64,000 bases of DNA from an uncultured Dongia sp. (GCF_936916975.1 NZ_CAKZGO010000006.1:62001-126000), one strand, 5' to 3'; shown: positions 37,148 through 46,295, counted from the stretch's first letter. Notes: a model not told the origin generated them from the sequence alone. Program-made: numbers and translations.

Positions 37148-37189
37148 GGCCAATCCGCGGCCATGTCCCACGAGATGAAACAATCTCAG

Positions 37190-38125
37190 TCACACTTCCG
37201 TCGCTCGCGCTTCCTCCAGGATCCAGTCCAGTAACCCCTGCGCCTCTGGCCGCTTCAGCACGTCGGGGCTATGCACCAGGTAATAAGCAAACGGCGTGAT
37301 GATGCTTTTTTCGAAGGGCGACACCAGGCGCCCATCCGTCAGCAGATCGGCGACGACACCCGTCGTGCCCAGTGCCACACCCTGACCCGCCGCTGCGGCC
37401 TGCAGGCAGAGGGCAAAATCGGTGAAGTGGATGCCGCGCGAGGTGTCGACATCCGGCACCCCGGCCGCGCGCAACCAGGCCGGCCAATCCGGCCAGATGA
37501 CCGATTGCCCGGTCCAGTCGAGATGGAGGAGGGTGTGGTGCTGCAGGTCGCGCGGCTCGGTCAGCGGATGTTTCTGCAGGATGCGCGGGCTGCACACTGG
37601 GAACACTTCATCCGCGAACAGGCGATGCGCCGTTACATCGGGCCAGTCGCCGAGGCCAAATCGGATATCGAAGTCGAACGCATCAGGCTCCAACTGCGCC
37701 CAATGGGTCGCCGTTTCCAGCACCACATCGACACTGTCTGGCCGCGCGCGATAGCGCTGCAGGCGGGTGAGCAGCCAGTTGGCGGCCAGCGCCGGGTCCT
37801 CGATCCGCAGGCGCAAGGAGAGGCCTTTGAGCCCTTGCCGCATGCGATCGGAGACGCGCCCTAACAACCGGAAGGCGGCGGTGAGGTCGTCCTTCACCTC
37901 CTGGCCCATGCGGGTGAGCACGATGCCGGTGCCTTGGCGCTGCACCAACGCGCGGCCGATTTCAGCTTCCAGGGCCTTCACCTGCTGGCTGACGGCACCG
38001 GGTGTCACATTGAGCTCGGCCGCAGCCTGCCGGACGCTGCCGAGGCGCGCCACGGCTTCGAATGCCCGCAGGCCGGGCAGTGCCACCATGCGGCGGGTGA
38101 GGAAGGGCGGGAGAGGATTTAGCAT
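37190..38125 (-). CDS. LysR-family transcriptional regulator, GcvA-like
   Basis: A 311-residue regulator with the N-terminal block LPGLRAFEAVARLGSVRQAAAELNVTPGAVSQQVKALEAEIGRALVQR. The effector domain, typical of GcvA/AmpR-like members, follows. It is divergent from a small DUF1127-like gene across a 160-bp AT-richer gap. Target and effector are unknown. Confidence 0.9.
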   Translation of the reverse strand: MLNPLPPFLTRRMVALPGLRAFEAVARLGSVRQAAAELNVTPGAVSQQVKALEAEIGRALVQRQGTGIVLTRMGQEVKDDLTAAFRLLGRVSDRMRQGLKGLSLRLRIEDPALAANWLLTRLQRYRARPDSVDVVLETATHWAQLEPDAFDFDIRFGLGDWPDVTAHRLFADEVFPVCSPRILQKHPLTEPRDLQHHTLLHLDWTGQSVIWPDWPAWLRAAGVPDVDTSRGIHFTDFALCLQAAAAGQGVALGTTGVVADLLTDGRLVSPFEKSIITPFAYYLVHSPDVLKRPEAQGLLDWILEEARATEV

Positions 38126-38285
38126 AACTAAACATAATCGTTAATACATATCGCGTGTCAAGCGGCCTCAAACGCCCTATTTTAGCCATATCAGATCGAT
38201 GCTGCAGAGCGGCATGAACCGGAAGGCCGGCTTGTGCGCCGCAGATCAGCTAAACGCTGAGCAGCTAAACTAGTGGAGACTTAAG

Positions 38286-38492
38286 ATGTTGACCCGTTTG
38301 TTCCTCCGCAGCCGTGCCAAGGCGATCGCGCCGAGCTTGGAAGTGGTCCTGTCGGATTGCGACAGCCATCTGCTGCAGGACATGGGCTTGCTGCGCGATC
38401 CGGCGAACAATTTGATGCGCGCGCCCGCTGAATTCTATGCCTATGACGTGACCAAGTTTGCCAATGACTTTGGGGGCCCCAAGGCCGCCTGA
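38286..38492 (+). CDS. Small DUF1127-like protein
   Basis: A 68-residue product. The segment LSDCDSHLLQDMGLLRDP resembles the DUF1127 signature (L.D.D.HLL.DIGL.R), and the Arg-rich N-terminus (MLTRLFLRSRAKA) also fits. Alphaproteobacterial DUF1127 proteins are linked to small-RNA turnover and phosphate/carbon metabolism, but this match is weak. AGACTTAAG precedes the ATG. A strong terminator 78 bp after the stop supports a real transcript. Confidence 0.55.
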   Translation: MLTRLFLRSRAKAIAPSLEVVLSDCDSHLLQDMGLLRDPANNLMRAPAEFYAYDVTKFANDFGGPKAA

Positions 38493-38569
38493 CGGCGTCC
38501 GAACAAGCACTCCGAACAGGCCGGATCACCCCCGATCCGCACCTGAATCTCCCTACCATCCCTGACTCC

Positions 38570-38611
38570 GGCCTGCCGCTTTCGCAAGATCGCGGCGGGC
38601 CTTTGTTTTTA
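38570..38611 (+). terminator. Intrinsic terminator of the small DUF1127-like gene
   Basis: A 10-bp stem, with one wobble, pairs GGCCTGCCGC (38570-38579) with GCGGCGGGCC (38592-38601). TTTGTTTTT follows at once. It ends the transcript of 38286-38492 and isolates gyrA. Confidence 0.88.
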
Positions 38612-38741
38612 TTGGCTTTTTCGAAGCAAACGGAACCCGGCATTTGTTGTGACCGGAGGGCCGATCTGCTATCTTCGCGACGCGATTTCGGGGGCTTCCG
38701 CGACTCGCCATAAAGCATTGACCAATAAGGCATAATTTAAA

Positions 38742-41546
38742 GTGACCGAGACGCCGACGACACCCGGATTCGATATCACGACGATCAACATCGAAGAGGA
38801 GATGAAACGCTCCTATCTCGACTATGCCATGAGCGTCATTGTCAGCCGTGCGCTGCCTGATGTGCGCGACGGCCTGAAGCCGGTGCACCGGCGCATTCTC
38901 TACGGCATGTCCGAGGGCGGCTTCTCGTCCTCCGCGGGCTTCAAGAAGTCGGCCCGCGCGGTCGGTGAGGTGATGGCGAAATACCATCCCCATGGTGACC
39001 AATCGATCTATTTCGCCATGGTCCGCATGGCACAGGATTTCTCCCTCCGCCTGCTTCTGGTCGATGGCCAGGGTAATTTCGGCTCGATGGACGGCGATAT
39101 GCCCGCCGCCATGCGATACACGGAATCCCGTCTCTCCAAGGCCGGCGAAGCGCTGCTCGACGACATCGAAAAGGAAACCGTCGATTTCCAGGACAATTAC
39201 GACGGTCGCGAGCAGGAGCCGGTGGTCCTGCCTGCGCGCTATCCTAATCTCCTGGTCAATGGCGCCGGCGGCATCGCGGTCGGCATGGCGACCAACATTC
39301 CGACCCATAACCTGTCGGAAGTGATCGACGCGACCTGCGCCTATATCGACAACAACGACATCACGATCGACGAGTTGATGGCGCATGTGCCGGGACCCGA
39401 TTTCCCGACCGGCGGCACCATCCTGGGGCGCAACGGCATCCGCGAGGCCTATCACCTGGGCCGTGGCTCGGTGGTCATGCGCGGCCGCACGCATATCGAG
39501 GAGATCCGTAAGGATCGCGACGCCATCGTCATCACCGAGATTCCATATCAGGTGAACAAGGCGCGCATGATCGAGCGCATGGCCGAATGCGTGCGCGAGA
39601 AGATCATCGAGGGCATCTCGGATCTGCGCGACGAGAGCGATCGCGACGGTGTCCGCGTCGTCGTCGAGCTGAAGCGTGACGCGATGGCGGAGGTGGTGCT
39701 GAACCAGCTGTTCCGCTTCACGCCGCTGCAATCCTCCTTCGGCGTCAACATGCTGGCGCTCAACGGCGGCAAGCCGGAGATGCTGTCGCTGAAATCCGTC
39801 CTGGTGGCCTTCGTCGCCTTCCGCGAAGAAGTGATCACCCGCCGGACCATATTCGATCTGCGCAAGGCGCGCGAACGGGCCCATGTCTTGGTCGGTCTCG
39901 CCATTGCAGTCGCCAATATCGACGAAGTGATCCAGGCCATCCGCACGGCGCCGGATCCGGTGGTCGCCAAGGAGCGCCTGATGGCGCGCGATTGGCCGGC
40001 AGCGGATGTCGAGGCGCTCATCCGCCTCATCGACGATCCCGAACACCCGATGGGCGAAGGCGATACCTATCGCCTCAGCGATGCCCAGGCGAAGGCCATT
40101 CTCGATCTGCGTCTGCAGCGCCTGACCGGGCTTGAACGCAACAAGATCGCTGACGAACTCAATGAGCTCTCCAAGGAGATCGTCGATCACCTTGAAACGT
40201 TGGAAAGCCGGCCGAAGCGCTTGCGCATCCTGCGCGACGACCTTTTGCTCATCAAGGAGCAGTTCGGTTCGCCGCGTAAGACGACGATCGAGGAATCCGA
40301 ATTCGAACACGATATCGAAGACCTGATCCAGCGCGAGGACATGGTCGTGACCGTCACCCATGGCGGCTATATCAAGCGCGTCCCGCTCTCGGCCTATCGG
40401 GCGCAGCGGCGTGGCGGCAAAGGTCGCTCCGGCATGTCGACCCGTGACGAGGATTTCGTCAGCCAGGTGTTCGTCGCTGATACGCATACCCCGGTGCTGT
40501 TCTTCTCGACCAAGGGCATGGTCTACAAGACCAAGGTCTACCGCTTGCCGCTCGGCAACCCGCAGGCGCGCGGCAAGGCGCTGGTCAACATGCTGCCCTT
40601 GGGCGATGGCGAGACCATTTCGACCCTGATGCCGTTGCCCGAGGACGAGGCAAGCTGGCGCAACAGCCATGTCATGTTCGCGACCGCCAGCGGCTATGTG
40701 CGTCGGAACGAGCTCAGCGACTTCGTCGATGTGAAGGCCAACGGCAAGATCGCCATGAAGCTGGAAGAGGGCGACAAGCTGATCGGCGTCGCCGTCTGCA
40801 CCGATGATTACGACATTCTCCTGGCCGCTCGCAGCGGCAAGGCGATCCGCTTCCCGGTGACCGATGTCCGCGTCTTTGCCGGCCGCGATTCCGTCGGTGT
40901 CCGGGGCATCAAGCTGCAGGAAGCCAGCGACAATGTCGTCTCCATGTCGGTCCTCAACCATATCGAGGTCGAGACCGAGGAACGCGACGCCTATCTGCGC
41001 TATGCCGCCCAGAAGCGCCGCGAAGGCTCGGAGGTCGAAGAGGGTACCGGTGAGGTCGCGGCGGAAATCCCCGGCGACGCGCCGGCTGCCGAAACCGTGC
41101 AATTGTCCCCGGAACGCCTGGCCGAGCTGGAAGGCAAGGACGAACTCATCCTCACCATCACCGCCAAGGGCTTTGGCAAGCGCACCTCCGCCTATGAATA
41201 CCGGGTCACCGGGCGCGGCGGGCAGGGTATCGCCAATATCGAAACCTCGGCCCGCAACGGCACCGTCGTGGCGTCGTTCCCGGTCACGGAACGCGACCAG
41301 ATCATGTTGGTGACCGATGGCGGCCAGATGATCCGCTGCCCGGTCCATGACATCCGTGTCGCCCGCCGCCAGACCCAGGGCGTTACGGTGTTCAAGGTCG
41401 CCGGCGACGAGCAGGTCGTGGCGGTCGCCGTCGCTGATATCGGCGATGAGGACGAGGATACCGAGGTGATGGCCGAGACCGGGGACAACCCGGCCGCCGA
41501 AACCGCGGCGCCTGACGTCACTGAGGGGGAGGGGGAGAATGGCTAA
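38742..41546 (+). CDS. gyrA: DNA gyrase subunit A
   Basis: GyrA breaks and rejoins DNA in the gyrase heterotetramer. The 934-residue protein starts at GTG. It has the winged-helix domain with [20 protein letters not shown] (quinolone region), active-site Tyr126 in [12 protein letters not shown], the coiled coil and a beta-pinwheel with the GyrA box [10 protein letters not shown]. An acidic C-terminal tail ends the protein. In the quinolone pocket Gln87 and Phe91 stand where E. coli has Ser83 and Asp87. The stop overlaps coaD by 8 bases. Confidence 0.97.
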   Translation: MTETPTTPGFDITTINIEEEMKRSYLDYAMSVIVSRALPDVRDGLKPVHRRILYGMSEGGFSSSAGFKKSARAVGEVMAKYHPHGDQSIYFAMVRMAQDFSLRLLLVDGQGNFGSMDGDMPAAMRYTESRLSKAGEALLDDIEKETVDFQDNYDGREQEPVVLPARYPNLLVNGAGGIAVGMATNIPTHNLSEVIDATCAYIDNNDITIDELMAHVPGPDFPTGGTILGRNGIREAYHLGRGSVVMRGRTHIEEIRKDRDAIVITEIPYQVNKARMIERMAECVREKIIEGISDLRDESDRDGVRVVVELKRDAMAEVVLNQLFRFTPLQSSFGVNMLALNGGKPEMLSLKSVLVAFVAFREEVITRRTIFDLRKARERAHVLVGLAIAVANIDEVIQAIRTAPDPVVAKERLMARDWPAADVEALIRLIDDPEHPMGEGDTYRLSDAQAKAILDLRLQRLTGLERNKIADELNELSKEIVDHLETLESRPKRLRILRDDLLLIKEQFGSPRKTTIEESEFEHDIEDLIQREDMVVTVTHGGYIKRVPLSAYRAQRRGGKGRSGMSTRDEDFVSQVFVADTHTPVLFFSTKGMVYKTKVYRLPLGNPQARGKALVNMLPLGDGETISTLMPLPEDEASWRNSHVMFATASGYVRRNELSDFVDVKANGKIAMKLEEGDKLIGVAVCTDDYDILLAARSGKAIRFPVTDVRVFAGRDSVGVRGIKLQEASDNVVSMSVLNHIEVETEERDAYLRYAAQKRREGSEVEEGTGEVAAEIPGDAPAAETVQLSPERLAELEGKDELILTITAKGFGKRTSAYEYRVTGRGGQGIANIETSARNGTVVASFPVTERDQIMLVTDGGQMIRCPVHDIRVARRQTQGVTVFKVAGDEQVVAVAVADIGDEDEDTEVMAETGDNPAAETAAPDVTEGEGENG

Positions 41547-42048
41547 CCGGATCGGCGTCTACCCCGGCACCTTCGACCCGGTCACCAACGGGCATCTCGA
41601 CATCATCCGCCGCGCCAGCCTGCTGGCCGACCGGCTGATCATTGCCGTCTCGACCAATGCCGGGAAGGGCCCGCTGCTCTCGATCGAGGAGCGGATGGAC
41701 CTCATGCAGGCCGAGCTCGCCGACCCCAAGAACGGCCTCGACCAGGCCAAGATCGAAGTCCGCGCCTTCAACAACCTGCTCATGCACTTCGTCGAGGAAA
41801 TGGGCGCCCATTTCATCATCCGTGGTTTGCGGGCGGTGTCAGATTTTGAGTACGAGTTCCAGATGGCCGGCATGAATGCGCGGCTGGATCCCGATGTGGA
41901 GACGGTGTTCCTCATGGCATCCGAGCGGCAGCAATTCATCTCGTCGCGCTTTATCAAGGAGATCGGGCGGCTGGGCGGTCGAATCGATGAATTCGTCTCG
42001 CCCCGGGTCAATGAGCACCTCCAGCGAGCTTTTCGCTCTGGCCGATAA
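41539..42048 (+). CDS. coaD: Pantetheine-phosphate adenylyltransferase
   Basis: CoaD adenylates 4'-phosphopantetheine, the fourth step of coenzyme A synthesis. The 169-residue nucleotidyltransferase has the [18 protein letters not shown] motif with the HxGH-like ATP site. It also has [29 protein letters not shown] and [22 protein letters not shown]. Its ATG lies within the last codons of gyrA. This adjacency is common in Rhodospirillales. Confidence 0.95.
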   Translation: MANRIGVYPGTFDPVTNGHLDIIRRASLLADRLIIAVSTNAGKGPLLSIEERMDLMQAELADPKNGLDQAKIEVRAFNNLLMHFVEEMGAHFIIRGLRAVSDFEYEFQMAGMNARLDPDVETVFLMASERQQFISSRFIKEIGRLGGRIDEFVSPRVNEHLQRAFRSGR

Positions 42049-42173
42049 GCGATTGAATTTAAAGTAAGTTATTTTCCGATTTCGCGCAGCATGTCGAGCA
42101 GTTGCCGCGGCGTGATGGGAGCTTGCTTTTTGCCCAGGATAATGGGATTTCATCGCCGCCACAGATATGGTGA

Positions 42174-42248
42174 GGGCCGGTAGCTCAGCGGTAGAGCACC
42201 CGACTTTTAATCGAGTGGTCGCGGGTTCGATCCCCGCCCGGCCCACCA
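42174..42248 (+). tRNA. tRNA-Lys (TTT)
   Basis: A full cloverleaf: 7-bp acceptor GGGCCGG/CCGGCCC, D arm TAGCTCAGCGGTAGAGC, T arm GCGGGTTCGATCCCCGC and encoded CCA (42246-42248). The anticodon loop CTTTTAA gives anticodon TTT (42206-42208), so lysine. The anticodon stem CCCGA/TCGAG has one C-A mismatch. Confidence 0.96.
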
Positions 42249-42261
42249 ATTCTCAGCCTGT

Positions 42262-42296
42262 TTTTCTGTGCGATTGATAATCATTCGCACAGAAAA
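42262..42296. promoter_or_regulatory. 35-bp palindrome with Fur-box-like core before bioY
   Basis: TTTTCTGTGCGA (42262-42273) and TCGCACAGAAAA (42285-42296) are perfect inverted arms. The centre TTGATAATCAT continues the symmetry with one mismatched pair. The core (42271-42289) matches the 19-bp E. coli Fur box at 14 of 19 positions by my count. Centred about 53 bp before the bioY ATG, it could be an operator. The T/A arrangement is wrong for a normal terminator. Confidence 0.5.
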
Positions 42297-42331
42297 CGCG
42301 CACAGATTTCCTGCCCCAAAGGACCCCCAAA

Positions 42332-42889
42332 ATGAACGCGACACTGGTCGAAACCCTCTGGGCCGGCGTTGCCGGCAGCCGTCTCCAGCAGGCCGCCCTG
42401 GCCCTGATCGGCACCCTGGCCCTGGCCGTCTCGGCCCATATCCAGGTGCCGTTCTGGCCGGTGCCGATGACCATGCAGACCTTCGTCGTGCTGATGATCG
42501 GCGCCGCGTTTGGCGCGCGCCTGGCTGCAGCCACCGTGCTGGCCTACCTGATCGAGGGTGCGCTGGGCCTGCCGGTCTTCGCGACCGGCGCCGGTCTGGC
42601 CTATATGGCGGGGCCGACGGCTGGCTATCTCGTCGGCTTCCTGACAGCAGCGACCCTTGTCGGCTGGTTTGCCGACCGTGGCCATGGCCGGTCGGTCATG
42701 ACGACACTCGTCGCCTTCCTGGTTGGCGAGGCGGTTATCCTGTCGCTGGGCGCCGGTTGGCTTGCCATCCTGTTCGGGCCGGAGAAGGCCTTGTCGGCCG
42801 GCCTGTTACCCTTCCTGCCGGGTGAGGGCATCAAGGTGGCGCTTGCCTGCGCGCTGCTGCCGGTGATGTGGCGCCTCGCGCGTCGCTGA
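42332..42889 (+). CDS. bioY: Biotin transporter BioY
   Basis: BioY is the substrate-binding membrane subunit of biotin ECF transporters and can work alone in some bacteria. The 185-residue protein has six hydrophobic helices and the signature blocks HIQVPFWPVPMTMQTFVVLMIGAAFG, GALGLPVFATGAGLAYMAGPTAGYLVGF and FLVGEAVI. No energising ATPase genes lie nearby. A long palindrome upstream may regulate it. Confidence 0.93.
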   Translation: MNATLVETLWAGVAGSRLQQAALALIGTLALAVSAHIQVPFWPVPMTMQTFVVLMIGAAFGARLAAATVLAYLIEGALGLPVFATGAGLAYMAGPTAGYLVGFLTAATLVGWFADRGHGRSVMTTLVAFLVGEAVILSLGAGWLAILFGPEKALSAGLLPFLPGEGIKVALACALLPVMWRLARR

Positions 42890-42907
42890 ACCAACGGGCT
42901 GGAAAAA

Positions 42908-42982
42908 TGGTGCCGGCGGAGGGACTTGAACCCCCGACCTTCGGTTTACAAAACCGCTGCACTACCACTGTGCTACGCCGGC
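42908..42982 (-). tRNA. tRNA-Thr (TGT)
   Basis: On the minus strand: acceptor GCCGGCG/CGCCGGC, D arm TAGCACAGTGGTAGTGC, T arm GGGGGTTCAAGTCCCTC and encoded CCA (42910-42908). The anticodon loop TTTGTAA reads TGT, so threonine. Confidence 0.95.
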
Positions 42983-43050
42983 ACGGCTATGAAGACCGGC
43001 TTCTTTAGCCTCGGGCGGTGTCCCAGGGCAAGTGTTAAAGGCGACAAGTT

Positions 43051-43113
43051 CCCGCACTGAACCTGGGCTGGAATCAGTGCGGGCGCCCGATGGGGATGGC
43101 ATCGGACGCCCGC
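43051..43113. other. Two mutually exclusive stem-loops in an intergenic region
   Basis: Stem A: CCCGCACTGA (43051-43060) with TCAGTGCGGG (43074-43083), 10 bp perfect. Stem B: 43079-43091 with 43101-43113, 12 bp with one C-A mismatch. They share 43079-43083, so only one can form at a time. Further stems follow at 43119-43155 and 43175-43190. The region (42983-43227) has no gene and may encode an RNA or leader; the direction is unknown. Confidence 0.5.
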
Positions 43114-43192
43114 GGTACGAAGCGGAGATGGGGACGGTTGGGTGAGCCCCGCTTCATGACGGACAATCTAGGTCCGCCGGCGCCCCGGCGTC

Positions 43193-43208
43193 TGTGACTG
43201 GGGTCACA
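43193..43208. promoter_or_regulatory. CRP-consensus palindrome
   Basis: TGTGA-CTGGGG-TCACA is an exact TGTGA-N6-TCACA match to the E. coli CRP consensus half-sites. It lies in the structured gap upstream of the methyltransferase gene (possible starts 43228 and 43381). A Crp/Fnr-family regulator with a cAMP-like pocket is encoded at 10743-11465. Confidence 0.5.
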
Positions 43209-43380
43209 TTCCCGTCGCGGCATTCAGATGGTGGCGAAATCTCAAATAGGCCGGCAGAAGCCGGCCCCAGTCGGTGTCGGCCGCCAGCAATCTTCCTTGG
43301 CGCGCGGGGCGAATCTGGATAGGTTCCCGGCCCTGACTGGCGGGTTCGCCGGCACACGGTTTCTTTTGACGGGGTTCGGC

Positions 43381-44103
43381 GTGGCGGAAAAATTCACGGT
43401 GAAGCGCTGGTGGCGCAAGTTGAAGCGTTACCTCGGCTGGCGCCTCAAGCATCCTTTTGCCCCTTATGAGGACTACTACGTCCATTCAGTGATGAAGAAG
43501 ATCCGCGAGGGCAGCGGCCATCCAGCCATCGGCTCGGCCTCCAGGCCCGTACGCGAGCATTCCGAATTGCTCGAGTTTCTTCAGAAATATGGGCTGCAAC
43601 CAACTGATGTTGCGGTTGATTATGGCTGCGGATCCCTGCGCCTCGGACGCGCGGTCATCGATTACCTTGAGCCGGGAAAATTCTGGGGCGTCGATATCAC
43701 TGACGAGTTCTACAAGCTTGGGCTTGAGGCGATGGACCCGGCCTGGCTGCAGCAGAAGGCACCGAAGCTGGGTGTCATCAACCCCGAAACGCTGGCCAAA
43801 GTGAAGGCCGATAGGCCCCGCCTGATCGGGTCCTGGCATGTCTGCTCGAAGGTGCCGGAAGCGCGCCTGGACGCCTATATCGGCAATATCGTCTCGCTGC
43901 TGTCGCCGGGCAGCATTGCCTTGGTGCATTTTCCGGAAACGGCTGAACGGCGCAAGCTTTCCGGCCTTGCGTGGGCGAGCCCGCGCAGCCTGCTGGAGAA
44001 GGTCGCCCGGAGTCACGCGCCGAAGGCCGAGATCAGCTTTGATGCGCTCACCGATACTGAAGTGGACGGAATCCGCCAGACCTTGCTGGTAATCCGCGCT
44101 TAG
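43381..44103 (+). CDS. Class I SAM-dependent methyltransferase
   Basis: A 240-residue protein (from GTG 43381) with SAM-binding motif I in VAVDYGCGSLRLGRAVIDYL and the following acidic strand FWGVDITDEFY. A later SPGSIALVHFPETAE strand fits the Rossmann methyltransferase fold. The substrate is unknown. The open frame extends to 43228, but its first 50 residues look unstructured. The stop overlaps the convergent hutC stop by four bases. Confidence 0.75.
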   Translation: MAEKFTVKRWWRKLKRYLGWRLKHPFAPYEDYYVHSVMKKIREGSGHPAIGSASRPVREHSELLEFLQKYGLQPTDVAVDYGCGSLRLGRAVIDYLEPGKFWGVDITDEFYKLGLEAMDPAWLQQKAPKLGVINPETLAKVKADRPRLIGSWHVCSKVPEARLDAYIGNIVSLLSPGSIALVHFPETAERRKLSGLAWASPRSLLEKVARSHAPKAEISFDALTDTEVDGIRQTLLVIRA

Positions 44104-44822
44104 CCTTCCCGTTTGGGGGCGATGCGGCCTGACAGGCGATAGCGGCTGCCCGGATAGATCAGGCGCACATGGCTCACCGGCTTGCCGGCGGACCATGTGC
44201 GCCTTGTCAGTTGCAGGCAGGGCTCGTGGGCGTCGATCTTGAGCAGCTTGCGCTCCGCGGCGCTGGGCAGCACAGCCTCGATGATGTGTTCCGCCTCCGA
44301 GATCGGCGCGATGGCGGTCAGATAGACATAGGGTGTCTGGCGGGTGAAGTCCTGCTGCAGGTAATCGGCGGCATGGCGGGGGTCGACATAGCGATCCTCC
44401 AGCTGGACCGGCAGCTCGTTTTCCCGATGCAGCAGCACCGAATGGAAGACCTTCACCCCCGGCTTCAGCCCGAAGGTCGCGGCGATGTCCTCCGGCGCCG
44501 GTTCGGCCTTGAGGGTCAGGACTTCGGCCCGGTGCTGGTGCCCGCGTTCGGCTATCTCCTCGGCGATGTTGCGCACCTCGAACAGGGCCGCCTGCGGTTT
44601 TGCCGTGGCAACGAAGGTGCCGACCCCTTGAACGCGGGTGAGCACGCCCTCGATCGTCAGTTCGCGGAGCGCCCGGTTGATGGTCATGCGGCTGACGCCC
44701 AGCGCCTTCACCAACTCTGCCTCGGATGAAATGCGGTCGCCGGGCGTCCAGCTGCCGGCCGCGATACGGTCGGCGATCATCCGTTTTACACGCTGGTAAT
44801 GCGGCACGAGTTGCTGGTTCAT
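44100..44822 (-). CDS. hutC: Histidine utilisation repressor HutC (GntR/UTRA)
   Basis: A 240-residue GntR-family repressor that in relatives responds to urocanate. The N-terminal winged helix (YQRVKRMIADRIAAGSWTPGDRISSEAELVKALGVSRMTINRALRELTIEGVLTRVQGVGTFVA) is followed by a UTRA effector domain (VFHSVLLHRENELPVQLEDRYVDP). ATG 44822 is the natural start; the frame extends upstream to 45023 through hutF as a shadow. It is divergent from hutF, with an operator-like sequence between them. Confidence 0.93.
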   Translation of the reverse strand: MNQQLVPHYQRVKRMIADRIAAGSWTPGDRISSEAELVKALGVSRMTINRALRELTIEGVLTRVQGVGTFVATAKPQAALFEVRNIAEEIAERGHQHRAEVLTLKAEPAPEDIAATFGLKPGVKVFHSVLLHRENELPVQLEDRYVDPRHAADYLQQDFTRQTPYVYLTAIAPISEAEHIIEAVLPSAAERKLLKIDAHEPCLQLTRRTWSAGKPVSHVRLIYPGSRYRLSGRIAPKREG

Positions 44823-44875
44823 TTGGCGTCCCGACGTCCCGGTTGGACTCGACAGTGGGCGGAAAATCCAAGATA

Positions 44876-44893
44876 TATATACATGTATAGACA
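44876..44893. promoter_or_regulatory. HutC operator candidate between hutC and hutF
   Basis: TATATACATGTATAGACA contains the perfect palindrome ATACATGTAT. It matches the sequence before hutU (54444-54461) at 17 of 18 bases, so both are likely HutC-binding sites. It lies 18 bp before the hutF start and would also control hutC. Confidence 0.75.
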
Positions 44894-44910
44894 GCCAGCC
44901 GGGAAGTCCC

Positions 44911-46272
44911 ATGCCGAAAGCCGTTTTTGCCCCCATCGCCATGTTGCCGGAGGGCTGGGCCGAGCAGGTCCTGATCGAATTCGATGACGATGGGACGGTG
45001 ACCAGCGTCAAGGCAGGCGCCAAGCCGGCGGCTGGCGCCGATCACTGCCGCGGTCCGGTGCTGCCCGGCATGCCGAACCTTCACTCCCATGCGTTTCAGC
45101 GGGCGATGGCGGGTCTCGCGGAAGTGGCACTGAACCCGGAAGACAGTTTCTGGACCTGGCGCGACCTCATGTACCGGCTGGTCGGGCGGCTCACACCGGA
45201 ACAGGTCGAGGATATCGCCCGCTATCTCTATATCGACATGCTGAAGGGCGGCTATACGGCGGTGGCGGAGTTCCACTATCTGCACCATGGGTTGGACGGC
45301 AAGCCCTATGCCGATCCGGCGGAGATGTCGCGCCGGGTGCTGAGTGCCGCCGACCGCGCCGGCATCGGCATTACCCTGCTGCCGGTGCTCTACGCTCATG
45401 GCGGCTTTGGCGGCAAAGCGCCGACCGATGGCCAGCGTCGCTTCATCAATTCCGCCGAGCAGTATTTGAAGCTGCAGGAGATTCTGGCCAAGGATTGCGA
45501 CGGTCCCGGCAAGCGGCTCGGCTTCTGCTTTCATTCCCTGCGCGCGGTGACGCTGGACGAGATCAAGACAGTCATGGGCAGCGCCCAAGACGACCGCCCG
45601 GTCCATGTCCATATCGCCGAGCAGCAGAAGGAAGTGGATGATTGCCTGGCCTGGAGCGGGCGCCGTCCGATCCAATGGCTCTATGATAATGTTGCCGTCG
45701 ATGATCGCTGGTGCCTGATTCACGCGACCCATGCAGAAGCCGATGAAGTCACGGCAATGGCAAAGAGCCGTGCCGTGGCCGGCCTGTGTCCGACGACCGA
45801 GGCCAATCTCGGTGACGGCCTGTTTCCGGCGGTCGAGTTCCTGGCAGAAGACGGGATCATCGGCATCGGTTCGGACAGCCATGTCTCGCTGAGCGTGGTC
45901 GAGGAATTGCGCTGGCTGGAATATGGCCAGCGGCTGAAGCATGAGCGGCGCAACCGGCTCTATGGCGCCAACAAGCATGTCGCCGGCCATCTCTATCGCG
46001 CCTCGCTGCAGGGTGGGGCGCAGGCGCTGGGCCAGAAGATGGGCGCCATCAAGGTCGGCCACCGTGCCGATCTGGTGGTGCTCGATGGCCAGCATCCGCT
46101 GCTGGCGCATGTCAGCGGCGACGATATCCTCGGTCGCTGGCTGTTCGCCGGCCTTAACCGGATGGTGAAGGACGTGATGGTGGGCGGCGATTGGGTCGTG
46201 CAAGATGGGCGCCATGGCGACGAGATCGAGGCAGGCCGCGCCTTCGCCGCGGCGGTGAAGGCGGTGGTTTGA
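44911..46272 (+). CDS. hutF: Formimidoylglutamate deiminase
   Basis: HutF deiminates N-formimidoyl-L-glutamate to N-formyl-L-glutamate, the fourth step of the five-step histidine pathway. The 453-residue amidohydrolase shows the metal motif LHSHAFQRAMAGLAE, the FHYLHH block, VHVHIAEQQKEV, LIHATHAE and the metal-binding aspartate in GIGSDSHVSLS. It pairs with HutG further along. The HutC-like operator lies just upstream. Confidence 0.94.
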   Translation: MPKAVFAPIAMLPEGWAEQVLIEFDDDGTVTSVKAGAKPAAGADHCRGPVLPGMPNLHSHAFQRAMAGLAEVALNPEDSFWTWRDLMYRLVGRLTPEQVEDIARYLYIDMLKGGYTAVAEFHYLHHGLDGKPYADPAEMSRRVLSAADRAGIGITLLPVLYAHGGFGGKAPTDGQRRFINSAEQYLKLQEILAKDCDGPGKRLGFCFHSLRAVTLDEIKTVMGSAQDDRPVHVHIAEQQKEVDDCLAWSGRRPIQWLYDNVAVDDRWCLIHATHAEADEVTAMAKSRAVAGLCPTTEANLGDGLFPAVEFLAEDGIIGIGSDSHVSLSVVEELRWLEYGQRLKHERRNRLYGANKHVAGHLYRASLQGGAQALGQKMGAIKVGHRADLVVLDGQHPLLAHVSGDDILGRWLFAGLNRMVKDVMVGGDWVVQDGRHGDEIEAGRAFAAAVKAVV

Positions 46273-46295
46273 GTTAGATGGTCCGATAATACAGT

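Noticed and set aside
38553-41348. 931-codon open frame antisense to gyrA
   Set aside because: It is a mirror of GC-rich codon bias in gyrA; the translation is low-complexity His/Asp/Gly-rich and matches no fold.
42262-42296. BioR operator before bioY
   Set aside because: The BioR consensus (TTATMKATAA type) is not present; the palindrome core is closer to a Fur box.
42262-42296. Terminator of tRNA-Lys
   Set aside because: The stem begins with T and ends with A, the reverse of an intrinsic terminator, and no T-run follows.
42174-42332. Integrative element at tRNA-Lys
   Set aside because: No integrase and no repeat of the tRNA 3' end is seen nearby; bioY follows directly.
43486-46215. 909-codon minus-strand frame across the methyltransferase, hutC and hutF
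   Set aside because: It runs antisense to two well-supported genes and out of frame through hutC; composition is typical of a shadow.
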